From Chara braunii (Eukaryota; Streptophyta; Charophyceae; Charales; Characeae), in the NCBI GenBank assembly GCA_003427395.1, contig BFEA01000090.1, positions 2,176,104 to 2,196,990 of the forward strand: DNA of 20,887 nt. Direction: 5' to 3'. Under the pieces are notes generated by a model. That model was not told the DNA's origin. It did no database searches and was given only the letters and a program-made list of their open reading frames with translations. Position 1 is the first letter of the stretch. Each line of letters begins with the position of its first letter. The position numbers and the translations under genes were made by a program. Below, piece by piece: positions 8,022 through 17,106 of this stretch.

Positions 8022-8095
8022 CCCTCGCCAAGAACCTATTCAAGTCATATTTCCGTCGAGATACAGTCATGATAGCGTGAAGAATTGTGTGCGAG
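8022..8095. repeat. Direct repeat A (partner at 8232-8305)
   Basis: The core AAGTCATATTTCCGTC(G/C)AGATACA occurs at about 8040-8064 and again at about 8250-8275, with weaker similarity on either side (AAGA(A/C)CCTAT upstream). On the minus strand the two copies read SRRKYDLNRFLARA and SGRKYDFYRVLSRA. They are therefore similar as peptide as well as DNA. Confidence 0.55.
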
Positions 8096-8161
8096 AGTGC
8101 TTGCTTGATCGTCGCCCAACAGCAAAAACAGAAAAGAAAGAAGGAAAAACAGAAGACTTAC

Positions 8162-8490
8162 GCGTATCTCCTCCCCTGGACAAATGTCATCCCACTGTGC
8201 TCTGCTCGTTGTTGTTTTTTTTCCCCTTTCTGCTCTGGACAAGACCCTATAGAAGTCATATTTCCGTCCAGATACATTGGCACTGTGGTGCAACACTGAG
8301 GCAGTGTGCTGCAGTGTAAGCCGCTGCCCGACTGGAGTAGTGTACAGGACAGTGATGGCCTGACGGACTCCGCCACTCAAAACTTCAACATATATCTGGA
8401 CTCTGGAGTCTGGACGGATCCATTCAGACTGACCCAACATTTTAAATGTAGGAAGACCATTGTCGCCTCCCGATACACTTAGAATGTTCT
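8162..8490 (-). other. Candidate orphan exon, minus strand (weak)
   Basis: An open frame without homopolymer bias in its middle (SEWIRPDSRVQIYVEVLSGG, then QAITVLYTTPVGQRLTL) is bounded by plausible splice signals. TTCCACTGCAG precedes AACATT near 8490, and GTAAGT follows ATACGC (minus-strand GT at 8161). I do not recognise the protein. One end includes a poly-A-derived Lys/Thr stretch, and part of the segment is duplicated at 8022-8095, so it may be a transposon fragment. Confidence 0.25.
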
Positions 8491-8579
8491 GCAGTGGAAC
8501 CAGGCCCATAATAAATAATAAATGTATACGAGCAATCTTTCCGGCTTGGTGTAACCGTGACGGGAGTGGAGTAAGGCCC

Positions 8580-8697
8580 AAGTACTACCGTCTTTCCCCC
8601 GAACACAACACACCCTTATTTTGGCTGTATCTGGCCGGAAGTATAGCTTGTATACATTCATTTTTAGGGTGCGTTATGTTCGGGGGAAGACGGTAGT
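8580..8697. mobile_element. MITE-like element 1, 118 bp with about 33-bp terminal inverted repeats
   Basis: The left arm at 8583-8616 begins TACTACCGTCTTTCCCCCGA. The right arm at 8666-8698 is its complement, ending GGGGGAAGACGGTAGTA, with one indel and a few mismatches. AGGCCC flanks both sides (8574-8579 and 8698-8703) and may be the target-site duplication. No coding capacity. A further right-arm-like copy lies at 9500-9530. Confidence 0.8.
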
Positions 8698-8703
8698 AGG
8701 CCC

Positions 8704-9083
8704 GACCAGACGGTACACAGACCCAGTGGCCGGCAACTGATCCTACTCAACCTAGACCGCCCTTGCCTCGGCCGGTTCACCGACTTTAGACCCCTGATGA
8801 TCCTGGTAGGCGACCAGGTGAAACCCGTAGGGTCGTTCGCCATGCAAGGGTTTTTTCCTTTGCTTCTTGTCCTTCACGTTTATTTTTCGAATTCGAAGTC
8901 GCGTTCGGGGACATCGCTACTGGTCTTGTACTCCTTCATCTCCCTCTTCTGTCTCTCCTTCCCTCTATTCCTTTTCTTCTTCTTCCTTCTCTCTTCCTCT
9001 CTCCCTCCTTCTCTCTCTTTCTAAATTGTTTGTGTCCGCGTATTGGTTGTTAACCATCATTTTTGTTGCTAATAGCATACGGT
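8704..9083. other. Spacer between MITE-like elements
   Basis: No gene seen. It includes a pyrimidine-rich, CT-biased tract at about 8935-9022 and a small hairpin at 8810-8826 (CCTGGT...ACCAGG). The ORFs here come from the CT-rich tract. Confidence 0.4.
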
Positions 9084-9245
9084 GGCCAGGTCCCACTAGG
9101 GGCGTTGAGTTTCCTCAACGCCTGAATCTGGACGTGTCTGTGGACATGTGCAGAAATCGCGTTGAGTTTTCTCAACCGCACATCTCCACGAACGCGTCCA
9201 GATTCAGGGGTTGAGGAAACTCAACGCTGCTAGTGGGACCTGGCC
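9084..9245. mobile_element. Foldback/MITE-like element 2, 162 bp with 51-bp arms
   Basis: The arms at 9084-9134 and 9195-9245 are inverted copies matching at 48 of 51 positions, starting GGCCAGGTCCCACTAG. Each arm contains its own small hairpin, GTTGAGTTTCCTCAAC (9104-9119) and its complement at 9210-9225. A third copy, GTTGAGTTTTCTCAAC, lies in the loop (9161-9176). There is no ORF and no clear target-site duplication. Confidence 0.85.
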
Positions 9246-9246
9246 C

Positions 9247-9413
9247 CGGGCGTCGCCACAAGGCACACGAAACGAAAAACGAAACGAGTGCATCTTCTCA
9301 CAGAGAATGGGCAGGTTCATCGGTTTCCTATAAATAGTAATGAGTGTATCTCGCCACCTTTCCTGGGCAGATGCACTCGTGTCTTTACTGTTTCGTGTGC
9401 CGTGCGATGCCCG
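9247..9413. mobile_element. MITE-like element 3, 167 bp with about 47-bp imperfect arms
   Basis: The left arm runs from CGGGCGTCGC through GGCACACGAAAC to CGAGTGCATCT (9247-9295). The right arm (9369-9413) is AGATGCACTCGTG followed by GTTTCGTGTGCC, ending GCGATGCCCG. The arms differ by a 2-bp indel and several substitutions. The element begins one base after element 2 ends. The loop contains TATAAATAG but no ORF. Confidence 0.8.
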
Positions 9414-9499
9414 AAGAGAATTGTTCCTTGGAACTGAAATAGAACACATATGGGGATTAAACGAATAAAGCACACCGTATTTGTTTATATAGCACATAT

Positions 9500-9530
9500 G
9501 CCTTATGTTTGGGGGAAGATGGTAGCGGCC
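9500..9530. mobile_element. Solo terminal repeat related to MITE-like element 1
   Basis: GCCTTATGTTTGGGGGAAG, then ATGGTAGCGGCC, matches the right end of element 1 (GCGTTATGTTCGGGGGAAGA then CGGTAGTAGGCC). No matching left arm is found nearby, so this is a truncated or decayed copy. Confidence 0.6.
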
Positions 9531-9712
9531 AGATTCATCGAGAAAGGGGCCACTGACCTGATGTGAAAAGGAACACAAAGAGGGGGGGTGCATCTACCCT
9601 CTCTGGAAGAAAAACTGTCGATTTTGCTGACAGGCAGTCGGATCTACTAATGAGTTGTGTTCTGCTGCAGATGTACTCGTCAGATTGAATCGGTCGGTTG
9701 AATTGTGTTGTG

Positions 9713-9839
9713 TAAGGGCACACTCACACTTTGATTTTCACAATTGTTTCTGGACGTAACTGCGGTCAGATACATCCAAGCAGGGCCATACTTGAGGTCA
9801 AATACATTTAAGATTATGGACTTGTGAGTGTGCTCTTAG
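9713..9839. mobile_element. MITE-like element 4, about 127 bp with about 16-bp terminal repeats
   Basis: TAAGGGCACACTCACA at the left end (from 9713) pairs with TGTGAGTGTGCTCTTA at the right end (to about 9839), with one mismatch. The TAA/TTA edges followed by GGGCAC resemble Tourist-type (PIF/Harbinger-mobilised) elements, and a Harbinger transposase lies 0.6 kb downstream. The family link is an inference from the terminal pattern. Confidence 0.55.
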
Positions 9840-10307
9840 TAGGACTAGAATCCAGTACAGAAAAGCAACTTATTTATGTGCAAGGCTGCAAGGGTCATTT
9901 ACGACGTGATTATATCATTATAGATGTATGTGTGTGATTTTTTTATTTTTTATTTTTTTTTGTCTTTCCTGACAGCTCAATTCTTATTAAGATCGGTATG
10001 TCTGAAGTTGGAGTGGTTGTGAGTTTTTTTTTTTTCTTTCTCTTTTTCTCTTTCTCCCTTTTAAAAAGGGCTACACCCTTGAGATTGATAGCATCATTTG
10101 AACCGATTCCACTTCTTATACGCCATGTAGTTTTGGGCAAAAAATGTGATTCCGCACAACTTCCCGACTTCGTCGGCGTTGGCACTGTATTGTCGGGCGT
10201 GTGGAAACTGCTACGTACATGGCGCAACGACCGCGATCGCCGGAGATGTAGTTTTTCCTAAATTCGGTAGATGCCAACCCCGTGCCCTGTAGCGAAAAAG
10301 AAGGGGG
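9840..10307. other. Spacer before the gap, possible 5' part of the Harbinger element
   Basis: Poly-T and pyrimidine runs (9938-9961, 10024-10060) are followed by a more balanced segment to 10307. The frame starting at 9998 gives 87 residues, whose second half is not low-complexity. I see no match to a transposase N-terminus. It may be leader or non-coding sequence of the transposase gene. Confidence 0.3.
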
Positions 10308-10459
10308 NNNNNNNNNNNNNNNNNNNNNNNNNNNNNNNNNNNNNNNNNNNNNNNNNNNNNNNNNNNNNNNNNNNNNNNNNNNNNNNNNNNNNNNNNNNNN
10401 NNNNNNNNNNNNNNNNNNNNNNNNNNNNNNNNNNNNNNNNNNNNNNNNNNNNNNNNNNN
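10308..10459. other. Assembly gap (152 N) inside a poly-G tract
   Basis: GGGGG stands before the N run and twelve G follow it, so the gap sits in a G homopolymer or G-rich repeat. Its length may be an estimate. It removes the N-terminal part of the transposase coding region. Confidence 0.98.
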
Positions 10460-11444
10460 GGGGGGGGGGGGAATACAGTCTGCTCTACTGCAGGCGCTTT
10501 GTACTCCACCAGCGGTACCTCCGCCTACGGTGTACTGCCAAGGACGGCTGAAGTCTCCAGCGCGTCCCTCCTCGTCGTGGCCGACCCAGAACCGCTTTAC
10601 CCCGCAATCGCTCTGTTCTCCACGCGGCCCATGAGGACATCACAACGTGTAATCGCCACGTGGAAACACGTCATGCTCCGCTCATTCACTGACAAGGGCT
10701 TCCCCAACTGCCACGGAGCAGTGGACTGCACACACATCTATGTCGACAAACCTGCGAACGCTCCCAGCGAGAACTACTTCAATCATAAGCATCGGTTCTC
10801 CATCGTTGCGCAGGTGGTGGTCGACCTCGATTTGCGTGTGCTCGATGTGTTCGCTGGATATCGAGGGAGCTGCCACGACATCAGGTTCATCCAGCTGTCA
10901 AGTTTGTGGAGGCGTACACAAGAGGGGTTGTTGCTGTTTCATGGGCCTCCTGTTACGCTGCCAGGTAGGGTGAGGACGAATGGATACATCCTCGGCGACA
11001 ACGGGTATCCTCCGTCGGAATGGGTAGTGGTGCTGTATGGAGGGATCAATCAGCATCCCGGCAAAGAGTTCTTCGACACGAAACAAAAGGTCGCAAGAGG
11101 GGCTGTGGAGAGGGCGTTCAGGAGGTTGAAGGGGATGTGGAGACTTCCTGTGCATGCACAAGACGAACCTGGACACTCTGCCACGACAGTTCACGGCAGT
11201 CTGCATTCTGCACAACATCCTTCTCGACCCAGGATTCGACTTTGACGAGAATCTTTTGTGGGAAATCGACAAGAACAGAGTGCGGCGCCGAGTGGACATG
11301 TCACATCGGGATTCATCGGGCGCCTTAGCAAGTGGCAATGACGACATCGGCGGTCGGGGCGTACAAGTTGCACAATGCCTTGGCGGAGAGCATGAAATAC
11401 ATGTGATTCACCGTTGTGCTTGGAGACGTTCGCGTTCTGGTTGA
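10460..11444 (+). pseudogene. PIF/Harbinger transposase (HARBI1-like, DDE_4), frameshifted
   Basis: A nuclease of the Harbinger DDE family, which would cut and paste its own element in the nucleus. The main frame gives GFPNCHGAVDCTHIYVDKP with the first Asp at 10724-10726. Next come the family block GSCHDIRFIQLSSLW and ILGDNGYP with the second Asp at 10997-10999. GAVERAFRRLKGMWR carries the Glu at 11108-11110. The D-to-D spacing is 91 residues and D-to-E is 37, normal for the family. At about 11144-11148 the frame slips by one base: the original frame ends without similarity, while the next frame gives the expected FTAVCILHNILL. A second slip near 11330 may restore a short tail ending at 11406. 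The N-terminus is lost in the gap, and the region from 10490 to 10700 aligns only loosely with family N-terminal helices. Either a dead copy or a sequencing error at a TTCC stretch; I favour a dead copy. Confidence 0.85.
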
Positions 11445-12794
11445 ATTGTCCTGTGTTTCACTGTGCATTTCACAGTTTTTCAATATCGTATGTTCTCTGA
11501 GCGCCTTCGTTGCTCGCGCGTGGGCACGTGGCAGGGGCGGTTGTAGTGGAAGCTGTATCGTGGTGATCATGAGATGATCACCTCGTGGACCTCTTTCGCG
11601 GTCTCGCCGCACATTCTCCATTTTCGGTTTCGCCAGCGTGGCATTTGCGCTAGGCGGGGTGGGCGTTTGAGGTGCATGGGGTGCGATAGGAGGTAGACGC
11701 GGGGGTCGATGGTGGGTTTCGTTACTCGGGCAATCTGTTGGTCGATCATGTGCCGCAGGCTGCGTGAACGGGACCTAGCAGAACGACGAGTACGAAAACG
11801 CGTTCACCGCCTCCTTTTTAATATTTTGATCTCCGTCTTTCCATTAGCGTGGATGAAACGCGCGTTGTCATGGCGGTGGTATTTTACAATGAGAATTCGT
11901 ACGTGTTCCATTCGAATAGTGTTTTCTTTTGGTTTTCCATGTCGCTCGTGCATTCAATGCCTGTATTTTTTCGTCCTCGAGTGATGGGACTTCTGAGGTA
12001 TGTCATCCGAATGCCTTTCAATGTTCGGATGTGACTGTGATGTTAATGACTTTGTGCTTCATCGGTCATAACATGTTTGTGGCGAGAAACAATGTTTTTT
12101 TTTTATTGCGTTAGAGTTTATTTTATGATTTTGCATTTTTCTTGGTTTTTCGTTGCGTTTTGTTGTCGTCTATTGTTTTACTTGAAAATTTGGTGAAGCT
12201 GTCATAAACCAAAGAAATGAAGAGCATCAAGCCGGAATGGCAATATGAGAACGATAAGCAAAGGTCGATGCGCAAACACACATTCGTTCAACAACACGCA
12301 GGCCCTTGACAATCACCACACGTCGCATTCACAACGCAAAAGAAGAAAAAAAGTAATTGTCGAAAAACCAATATTCATGACACCCATGTTGTCACATGAT
12401 GAACAAACAAAGACCCGGTGCGCAGTTCTTGACAAATTGTTGTCGTGAACGACATCAAATAGGCTACATGAGTTCAAACACAACATCAATCATCGCAGTG
12501 GCGAGGGTGGGCTAAACAACCCTCGCCGGTGATGGCACCATTGTCTAACCTATGGACGAACGACGCAAGAAACGTGTGACATCTTCACCGCTCATCCACC
12601 GTTGTGGACGTTCCATGTGCTACTCCCACTACACTGCGTACTCCTACGGCGCGCCTCCCGTGAACCCCCTTCAAATGCACGTGGAGTTCACGACATCAAA
12701 GACTTGTACCATCCGTGGAGGCGAGACACCAACATCCACTACTACCCTGTGACAACTCCTCAAACACCCTATCAAACGTCGACCACCCCCCTAT
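11445..12794. other. Spacer between convergent transposon genes
   Basis: No frame looks coding. Visible structure is limited to small perfect hairpins: GTGATCAT-GAG-ATGATCAC (11563-11581), CATCCGAA...TTCGGATG (12004-12031) and GGCGAGGGT...ACCCTCGCC (12499-12526). If the flanking genes belong to one element, this is its intergenic region, where both transcripts would end. Confidence 0.4.
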
Positions 12795-13262
12795 CTAAGA
12801 TGCGACATTGTTTAGACCGCCGTCGTCCTTTTCAGCGCTCAACGGAGGACAAGTGTCTTGCCAATCATGATTCCTAGCTTCGCCCTCGTTCTTCAAGATT
12901 GCGTTGTGGTTGAACATGAGACCGCAATGTGGGTAGTTGCCCAGCGTGAGGTGGGGTTTCCCGAGGCAATCCAAAACGTTGTTTGTGGTGTCGAGAATGT
13001 GTCCCTTCCAGTTGAAGATGTAAGAACGCGCCGCGATTAGTGTGGGTTTGGCGAGCATGGTCGCGTAGAAAGACGCCTCGTAGTGGGAACGCTCGTCGTC
13101 GATGCCCATGCGCATGATCCACATGCATGTGCTCAGGAGTGTTCAAATACAATCGACGGGCCTGTTTAGTCTCTCCTGCTTCAGACGACCGTCGTCTGCG
13201 CACTGGCTGCACCACAATGCATCCCTCCAACATTTCGCAAGGCGGGCGATTGTTGCCTCCTG
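12795..13262 (-). pseudogene. Block G: C-terminal segment of the Myb-SANT-like gene
   Basis: In the same frame as the left duplication copy, after its TAG (13263-13265), the minus strand reads ATIARLAKCWRDALWC. It crosses a TGA (13143-13145) and then continues MWIMRMGIDDERSHYEASFY, ATMLAKPTLIAARSYIFNWK, VLDCLGKPHLTLGNYPHCGL and MFNHNAILKN, ending at 12795. The conserved-looking Cys, His and Trp residues and the absence of frame change over about 720 bp show true coding ancestry. The family is not named. Confidence 0.55.
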
Positions 13263-13986
13263 CTATGCCGCCATATCGTCGTCCTTAGGCCTGTCGAGGA
13301 TCTTAACCACCGTGAACCACATAGGCACGCCCATCTTCATCTTCGAAGTGTAGAAGATCATAGCCGGGGGAACCATTCTCGCACACTCCTGACTTTGCGA
13401 GACATCTTGCACCAAGTCCGTAGTGTAGCCCATTGTGATGTAAGATTCTTCGCGAGTGAAGCCATTCGACCTAGATGACGACTTGGCGATGCACTCGTGG
13501 ATAGGGCGCAACACAACATTCTAGGTGTACCCCGCCCGATAAAGTGCAGTCTCTCGCTGCGCACAGTCATTGATTTGGAAGCGCGCTACATCGCTCAACG
13601 ATGTGATAAGTGTGGGCGGGGGTTCACTGCTACGCCGCCATATCGTCGTCCTTAGGCCTGTCGAGGATCTTAACCCCCGCAAACCACAGAGGCACGCCCA
13701 TCTTCATCTTCGAAGTGTAGAAGATCATAGCCGGGGGAACCATTCTCGCACACTCCTGACTTTGCAAGACATCTTGGACCAAGTCCGTAGTGTAGTCCAT
13801 TGTGATGCAAGATTCTTCGCGAGTGAAGCCATTCGACCTGGACGGCGACTTGGCGATCCACTCGTGGATAGGGCGCAACACAACATTCTGGGTGTACCTC
13901 GCCCAGTCTCTCGCTGTGCGCAGTCATTGATTTGGAAGCGCGCTACATCGCTCGATGACGTGATAAGTGTGGGCGGGGGTTCAACT
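13263..13986 (-). repeat. Internal tandem duplication, 367-bp and about 357-bp copies, coding origin
   Basis: 13263-13629 and 13630-13986 are direct copies with high identity. On the minus strand both encode VVLRPIHE(W/C)IAKS, SRSNGFTREES, VQDV, QECARMVPPAMIFYTSKMK and VKILDRPKDDD. The left copy keeps RETALYRAGYT before its TAG (13521-13523). The right copy has lost 10 nt there, which shifts its frame. The right copy joins upstream to VVDCADYFIIIANGE; the left copy joins downstream to block G. The duplication therefore split a single reading frame. Confidence 0.88.
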
Positions 13987-14774
13987 TCTACCTCTCCGTT
14001 TGCAATGATTATGAAGTAGTCCGCACAGTCGACAACCGCCCCCCGCAGCGGTTTCCCTGCCCCTTGCCCCCAAAACGCCTCGCAATCCACCCGCAGCTTC
14101 GACTACGCCTCGAGATCATCATCTCGTTTACTGGTCTTCCTCCTCCTGCTGAGGGGTTCGTCGTCGTCGTCGTCGCCATCCCGCCTTCCTTTTCCTCTCC
14201 CATCGTGGCGGCCCCGTCGTTGGTCCTCGCCTTTTTCCCCCCTTGGGCATACCATTGCCGCTGGCTTGAAATTGTGCAGCCATTTTCCATGTGGCTGTTC
14301 CCTCCACTCCCGCCACATCGGGAGGAGTTGTCGACACCCCCATAGCTACCTACTGCTGTGGAGTTTCATGTTGGCGATGATGGGGCGGGACAACAGATGC
14401 TTTGTCTCTTCCACTGGTCACGGCGGCAGTGATGGCAGACCCTCATGCGACGTTCGCCAAGCCTGGGCTGCAGGGGCAGCTTGTCTCTGAATGGCCATCT
14501 CAGCGATTACAATCCCCTTCGACCTCGGTGTCCTTGGCTCGGCGGGACCCCACCACTAGCAGCGGCGACGCTGTTTTTTAACACCCCCAATTGTTCCCTG
14601 CTGATCCAATCTTGCCTGAAACCCAATCCTGTGGCCCCCCCCGTGACGAGAGGTTCCATCGCTGAAATCCTCGTTGGACGACACGTCCACCTCTTCCATG
14701 CGCTGCCTCTTCGATTTCAACACATGTCCGCCACACGTGGTTAACCAGGGGCGTTATTTTCGACAAAATTTGCA

Positions 14775-15477
14775 CCGAATTGCACCGAAACTGTCATATT
14801 GTGCTGATTTTTTGCTTTTTTTCTTGTTTTTCTTTTTGTGTGATATATATGTGCTTTAGGGTACGTCATGTGCAAAGCCCCATGGTGGTGGACTTCTTTC
14901 AAGTTGCAGGACGCAACGGACGTGGCCGCTCTGAAACGTTGAGAACCCACAGACGACGGTACAAAATGGATGCCTATCTCCCTTTCTAAATTTTGACGAC
15001 TATTTTTGCGGCACCAACCTTCACCTCCGTTTCACCTTCACCCCGCGGTGAAGTGGACCGGGCGACATGACTTATCGTCGCCTACTGGCGGTTGCGCTTC
15101 GAACGACGAACAATGCAAGACACGTGTCATCTCCACGCTTAGTAGTGCCCAACGATCGCGCCCATGTCGGGAAGCCCAACCAAGCACCAAATCCACCCTA
15201 CCCCCCTTCATCACCCCCCCATCCCACCCCGCCCGACAAAGTGTCCATCGGACTCCATCCCAATCCGACCCCGGCCCTCTCACCCCATCTCGTCCAAGAC
15301 GCTTTGTCTTGAGAACTGCCCCCACCCCACAGTCCCCCATCCATCCCCATATCCCCCACCCCTGCGCGAAAACTATGTTTACCCATCTGCCTCCCCCTTC
15401 CACAACTTCCCCAATGGACGACCAGCGAACCACCTCCCCCAACCGTCCAGCAGATTGCCTAAATGTCATCTAACATT
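14775..15477. other. Spacer within the decayed gene, C-rich on the + strand
   Basis: 15170-15440 is strongly C-rich on the + strand, so all its frames stay open in overlapping ORFs on both strands. I see no conserved protein in any of them. It may be an intron or linker of the minus-strand gene. Confidence 0.35.
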
Positions 15478-16035
15478 TCAGGAGCTTGCAACACTTGCCC
15501 CACTCTCTCTCCCCCGAGGCCCCTGGTGATACGTGAACGTGCTCCCATGATTACCGACCCTGACAGGACCGGTGATATACCATTTGTCATCCAACGACGA
15601 CACGACGATGGTCCTGTACAATGCATCCTTGTGGACCAAGTCGTTGAATTCGTAGTCGAAAGCAATGGCAGAGACACAAAGCTCAACCAAATCCCACAAA
15701 GGGTCAACCTCCAAGGCACCCCAGTCGGGTAGGGCACGTCCAATTTTCTCAACAACAATAGTCACTTCACGGATGCACTTGCCCTGAAAAGTGATGAAGA
15801 TAGCGAAACGGGCCTGCTTCACCGCGTCGCACTTGACATCGATGTGTTTGACCTCACACCCCGTTATGTGTTCTCCCATCACCACCTCCAGGTGGTTTTT
15901 GGGGACGTTGTCTACCATGTGCACATTCTCCCAACCAACAAATGTGTGTCCCACCACATCTCCCTTGAGGACGCGCAAAGACAGTGTGACGGTGTCCTCG
16001 GTGACGACGAGGTAGATGGAGTGCGGAATGGCCAT
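15478..16035 (-). CDS. Block D: open 185-codon segment of the Myb-SANT-like gene (possible exon)
   Basis: Starts MAIPHSIYLVVTEDTVTLSL. It contains HIDVKCDAVKQARFAIFITF, RALPDWGALEVDPLWDLVEL, KDALYRTIVVSSLDDKWYIT and GPVRVGNHGSTFTYHQGP, then a TGA at 15478. Alternating hydrophobic residues suggest a beta-rich globular domain. I do not recognise it as a named domain. It lacks stops and has balanced composition, unlike its flanks, so it is, or recently was, coding. The ATG at 16035 follows a CA-rich repeat (minus strand) and may be internal to an exon whose acceptor is TACATAG at about 16040. It lies between blocks C and E of the decayed gene. Confidence 0.5.
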   Translation of the reverse strand: MAIPHSIYLVVTEDTVTLSLRVLKGDVVGHTFVGWENVHMVDNVPKNHLEVVMGEHITGCEVKHIDVKCDAVKQARFAIFITFQGKCIREVTIVVEKIGRALPDWGALEVDPLWDLVELCVSAIAFDYEFNDLVHKDALYRTIVVSSLDDKWYITGPVRVGNHGSTFTYHQGPRGRESGASVASS

Positions 16036-16047
16036 CGCTCTATGTAT

Positions 16048-16110
16048 GTGTGTGGGTAGGTGTGTTTGTGTGTGTGTGTGCGTGTCTGCGTGTGTGCGTG
16101 CCTGTTTTTT
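16048..16110. repeat. (TG)n-rich microsatellite
   Basis: An imperfect TG/TGCG/TGTT run lies just upstream (in the minus-strand gene sense) of block D. Read on the minus strand it is CA-rich. It gives spurious His/Thr repeats in the overlapping frame, which is why I start block D after it. Confidence 0.85.
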
Positions 16111-17106
16111 TTTGTGTTTGTTTGTAATCTGCAAAGCAGTCTTTTGTTCACACCTGTCATGCAGGAAAACATCAATCAAAATTACACAAACATATATATT
16201 CAGCCAACAAACCACGTGCCATGAGCATTCACCATTGCTACAAACCAGCTTTGCCTTCACTCATTTCGTCATTCCATCGTAGATCTTTCACCACAATTTC
16301 ATCGGCCCACTTTTCACGGCAAACGACAACCTCAAGCAAGGATTGCTTGAAATATTTCAACAAACACAAAAGCGAGATGGCCCGTACAAAGACATGAAAA
16401 AAAATAAAATAACCAAAAACAGAAGACGAAGGTGGTGTCATTCATGCACAGACGAAAAGGGCAACCAAGTAATTTTGCGGAATGCGTTCTTCTGGTCACA
16501 TGTTTATTTTTCTTGTTTTGCCTGCATCAACTAACTGCATCGGACCAATCGCGTGTCACACATTACAACAACAATGAAACAGAATACAAAGAATGCCATT
16601 TTTTCGAAGATTCAATTACAACAAAATACGTTCCGTGTAAGCATCAATGTAGCACACCCGAAAACCCATACGAAACGACGCATCGATGAAAAAGGAGGAC
16701 TAACGGACTGCACGACCTCCATTGCACTTCTATGACACGCGGATGGACGTGATTGCCATCACACATCCAAAAATTGGCCAAGAAAAACGACGCACGACCA
16801 TTGACAACTGCATCACCCCTATGTCCTTACAAAACTACCCCCGCTTCACATTGCAACACGGACAACAATGACGATGACGGAATGCACACTAAGCTACTCT
16901 ACACAACACTCCACCGACTTCCCAATTGCGAATGCAGTGTTTTCCCGAAGTGGAGGGCTTTGTGTGCACCTCTAGCGACCATCTTTGGGACTGGACGGCA
17001 ACAAGAATACGAAATCACTGCAAAAGAACACACTCGATAAGGACGTGGGCGCCGAACAACAGACGTGGCAAAAAGGCTGACGTCGGAGATGTGTAAGCCC
17101 ATGACG
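16111..17106. other. Presumed intron or spacer between blocks C and D
   Basis: AT-rich to A/C-rich sequence with no frame resembling the surrounding blocks. No inverted repeat or named element found. Confidence 0.35.

Noticed and set aside
12490-12560. Helitron 3' end (hairpin 12499-12526 followed by CTAA)
   Set aside because: The CTAA is too far from the hairpin, is not followed by T, and no Rep/helicase or 5' TC end is seen.
15006-15529. Overlapping ORFs on both strands (Pro-rich on +, Gly/Trp-rich on -)
   Set aside because: Strong C bias on one strand removes stop codons in every frame. None shows conserved motifs or fits the frames of the neighbouring blocks.
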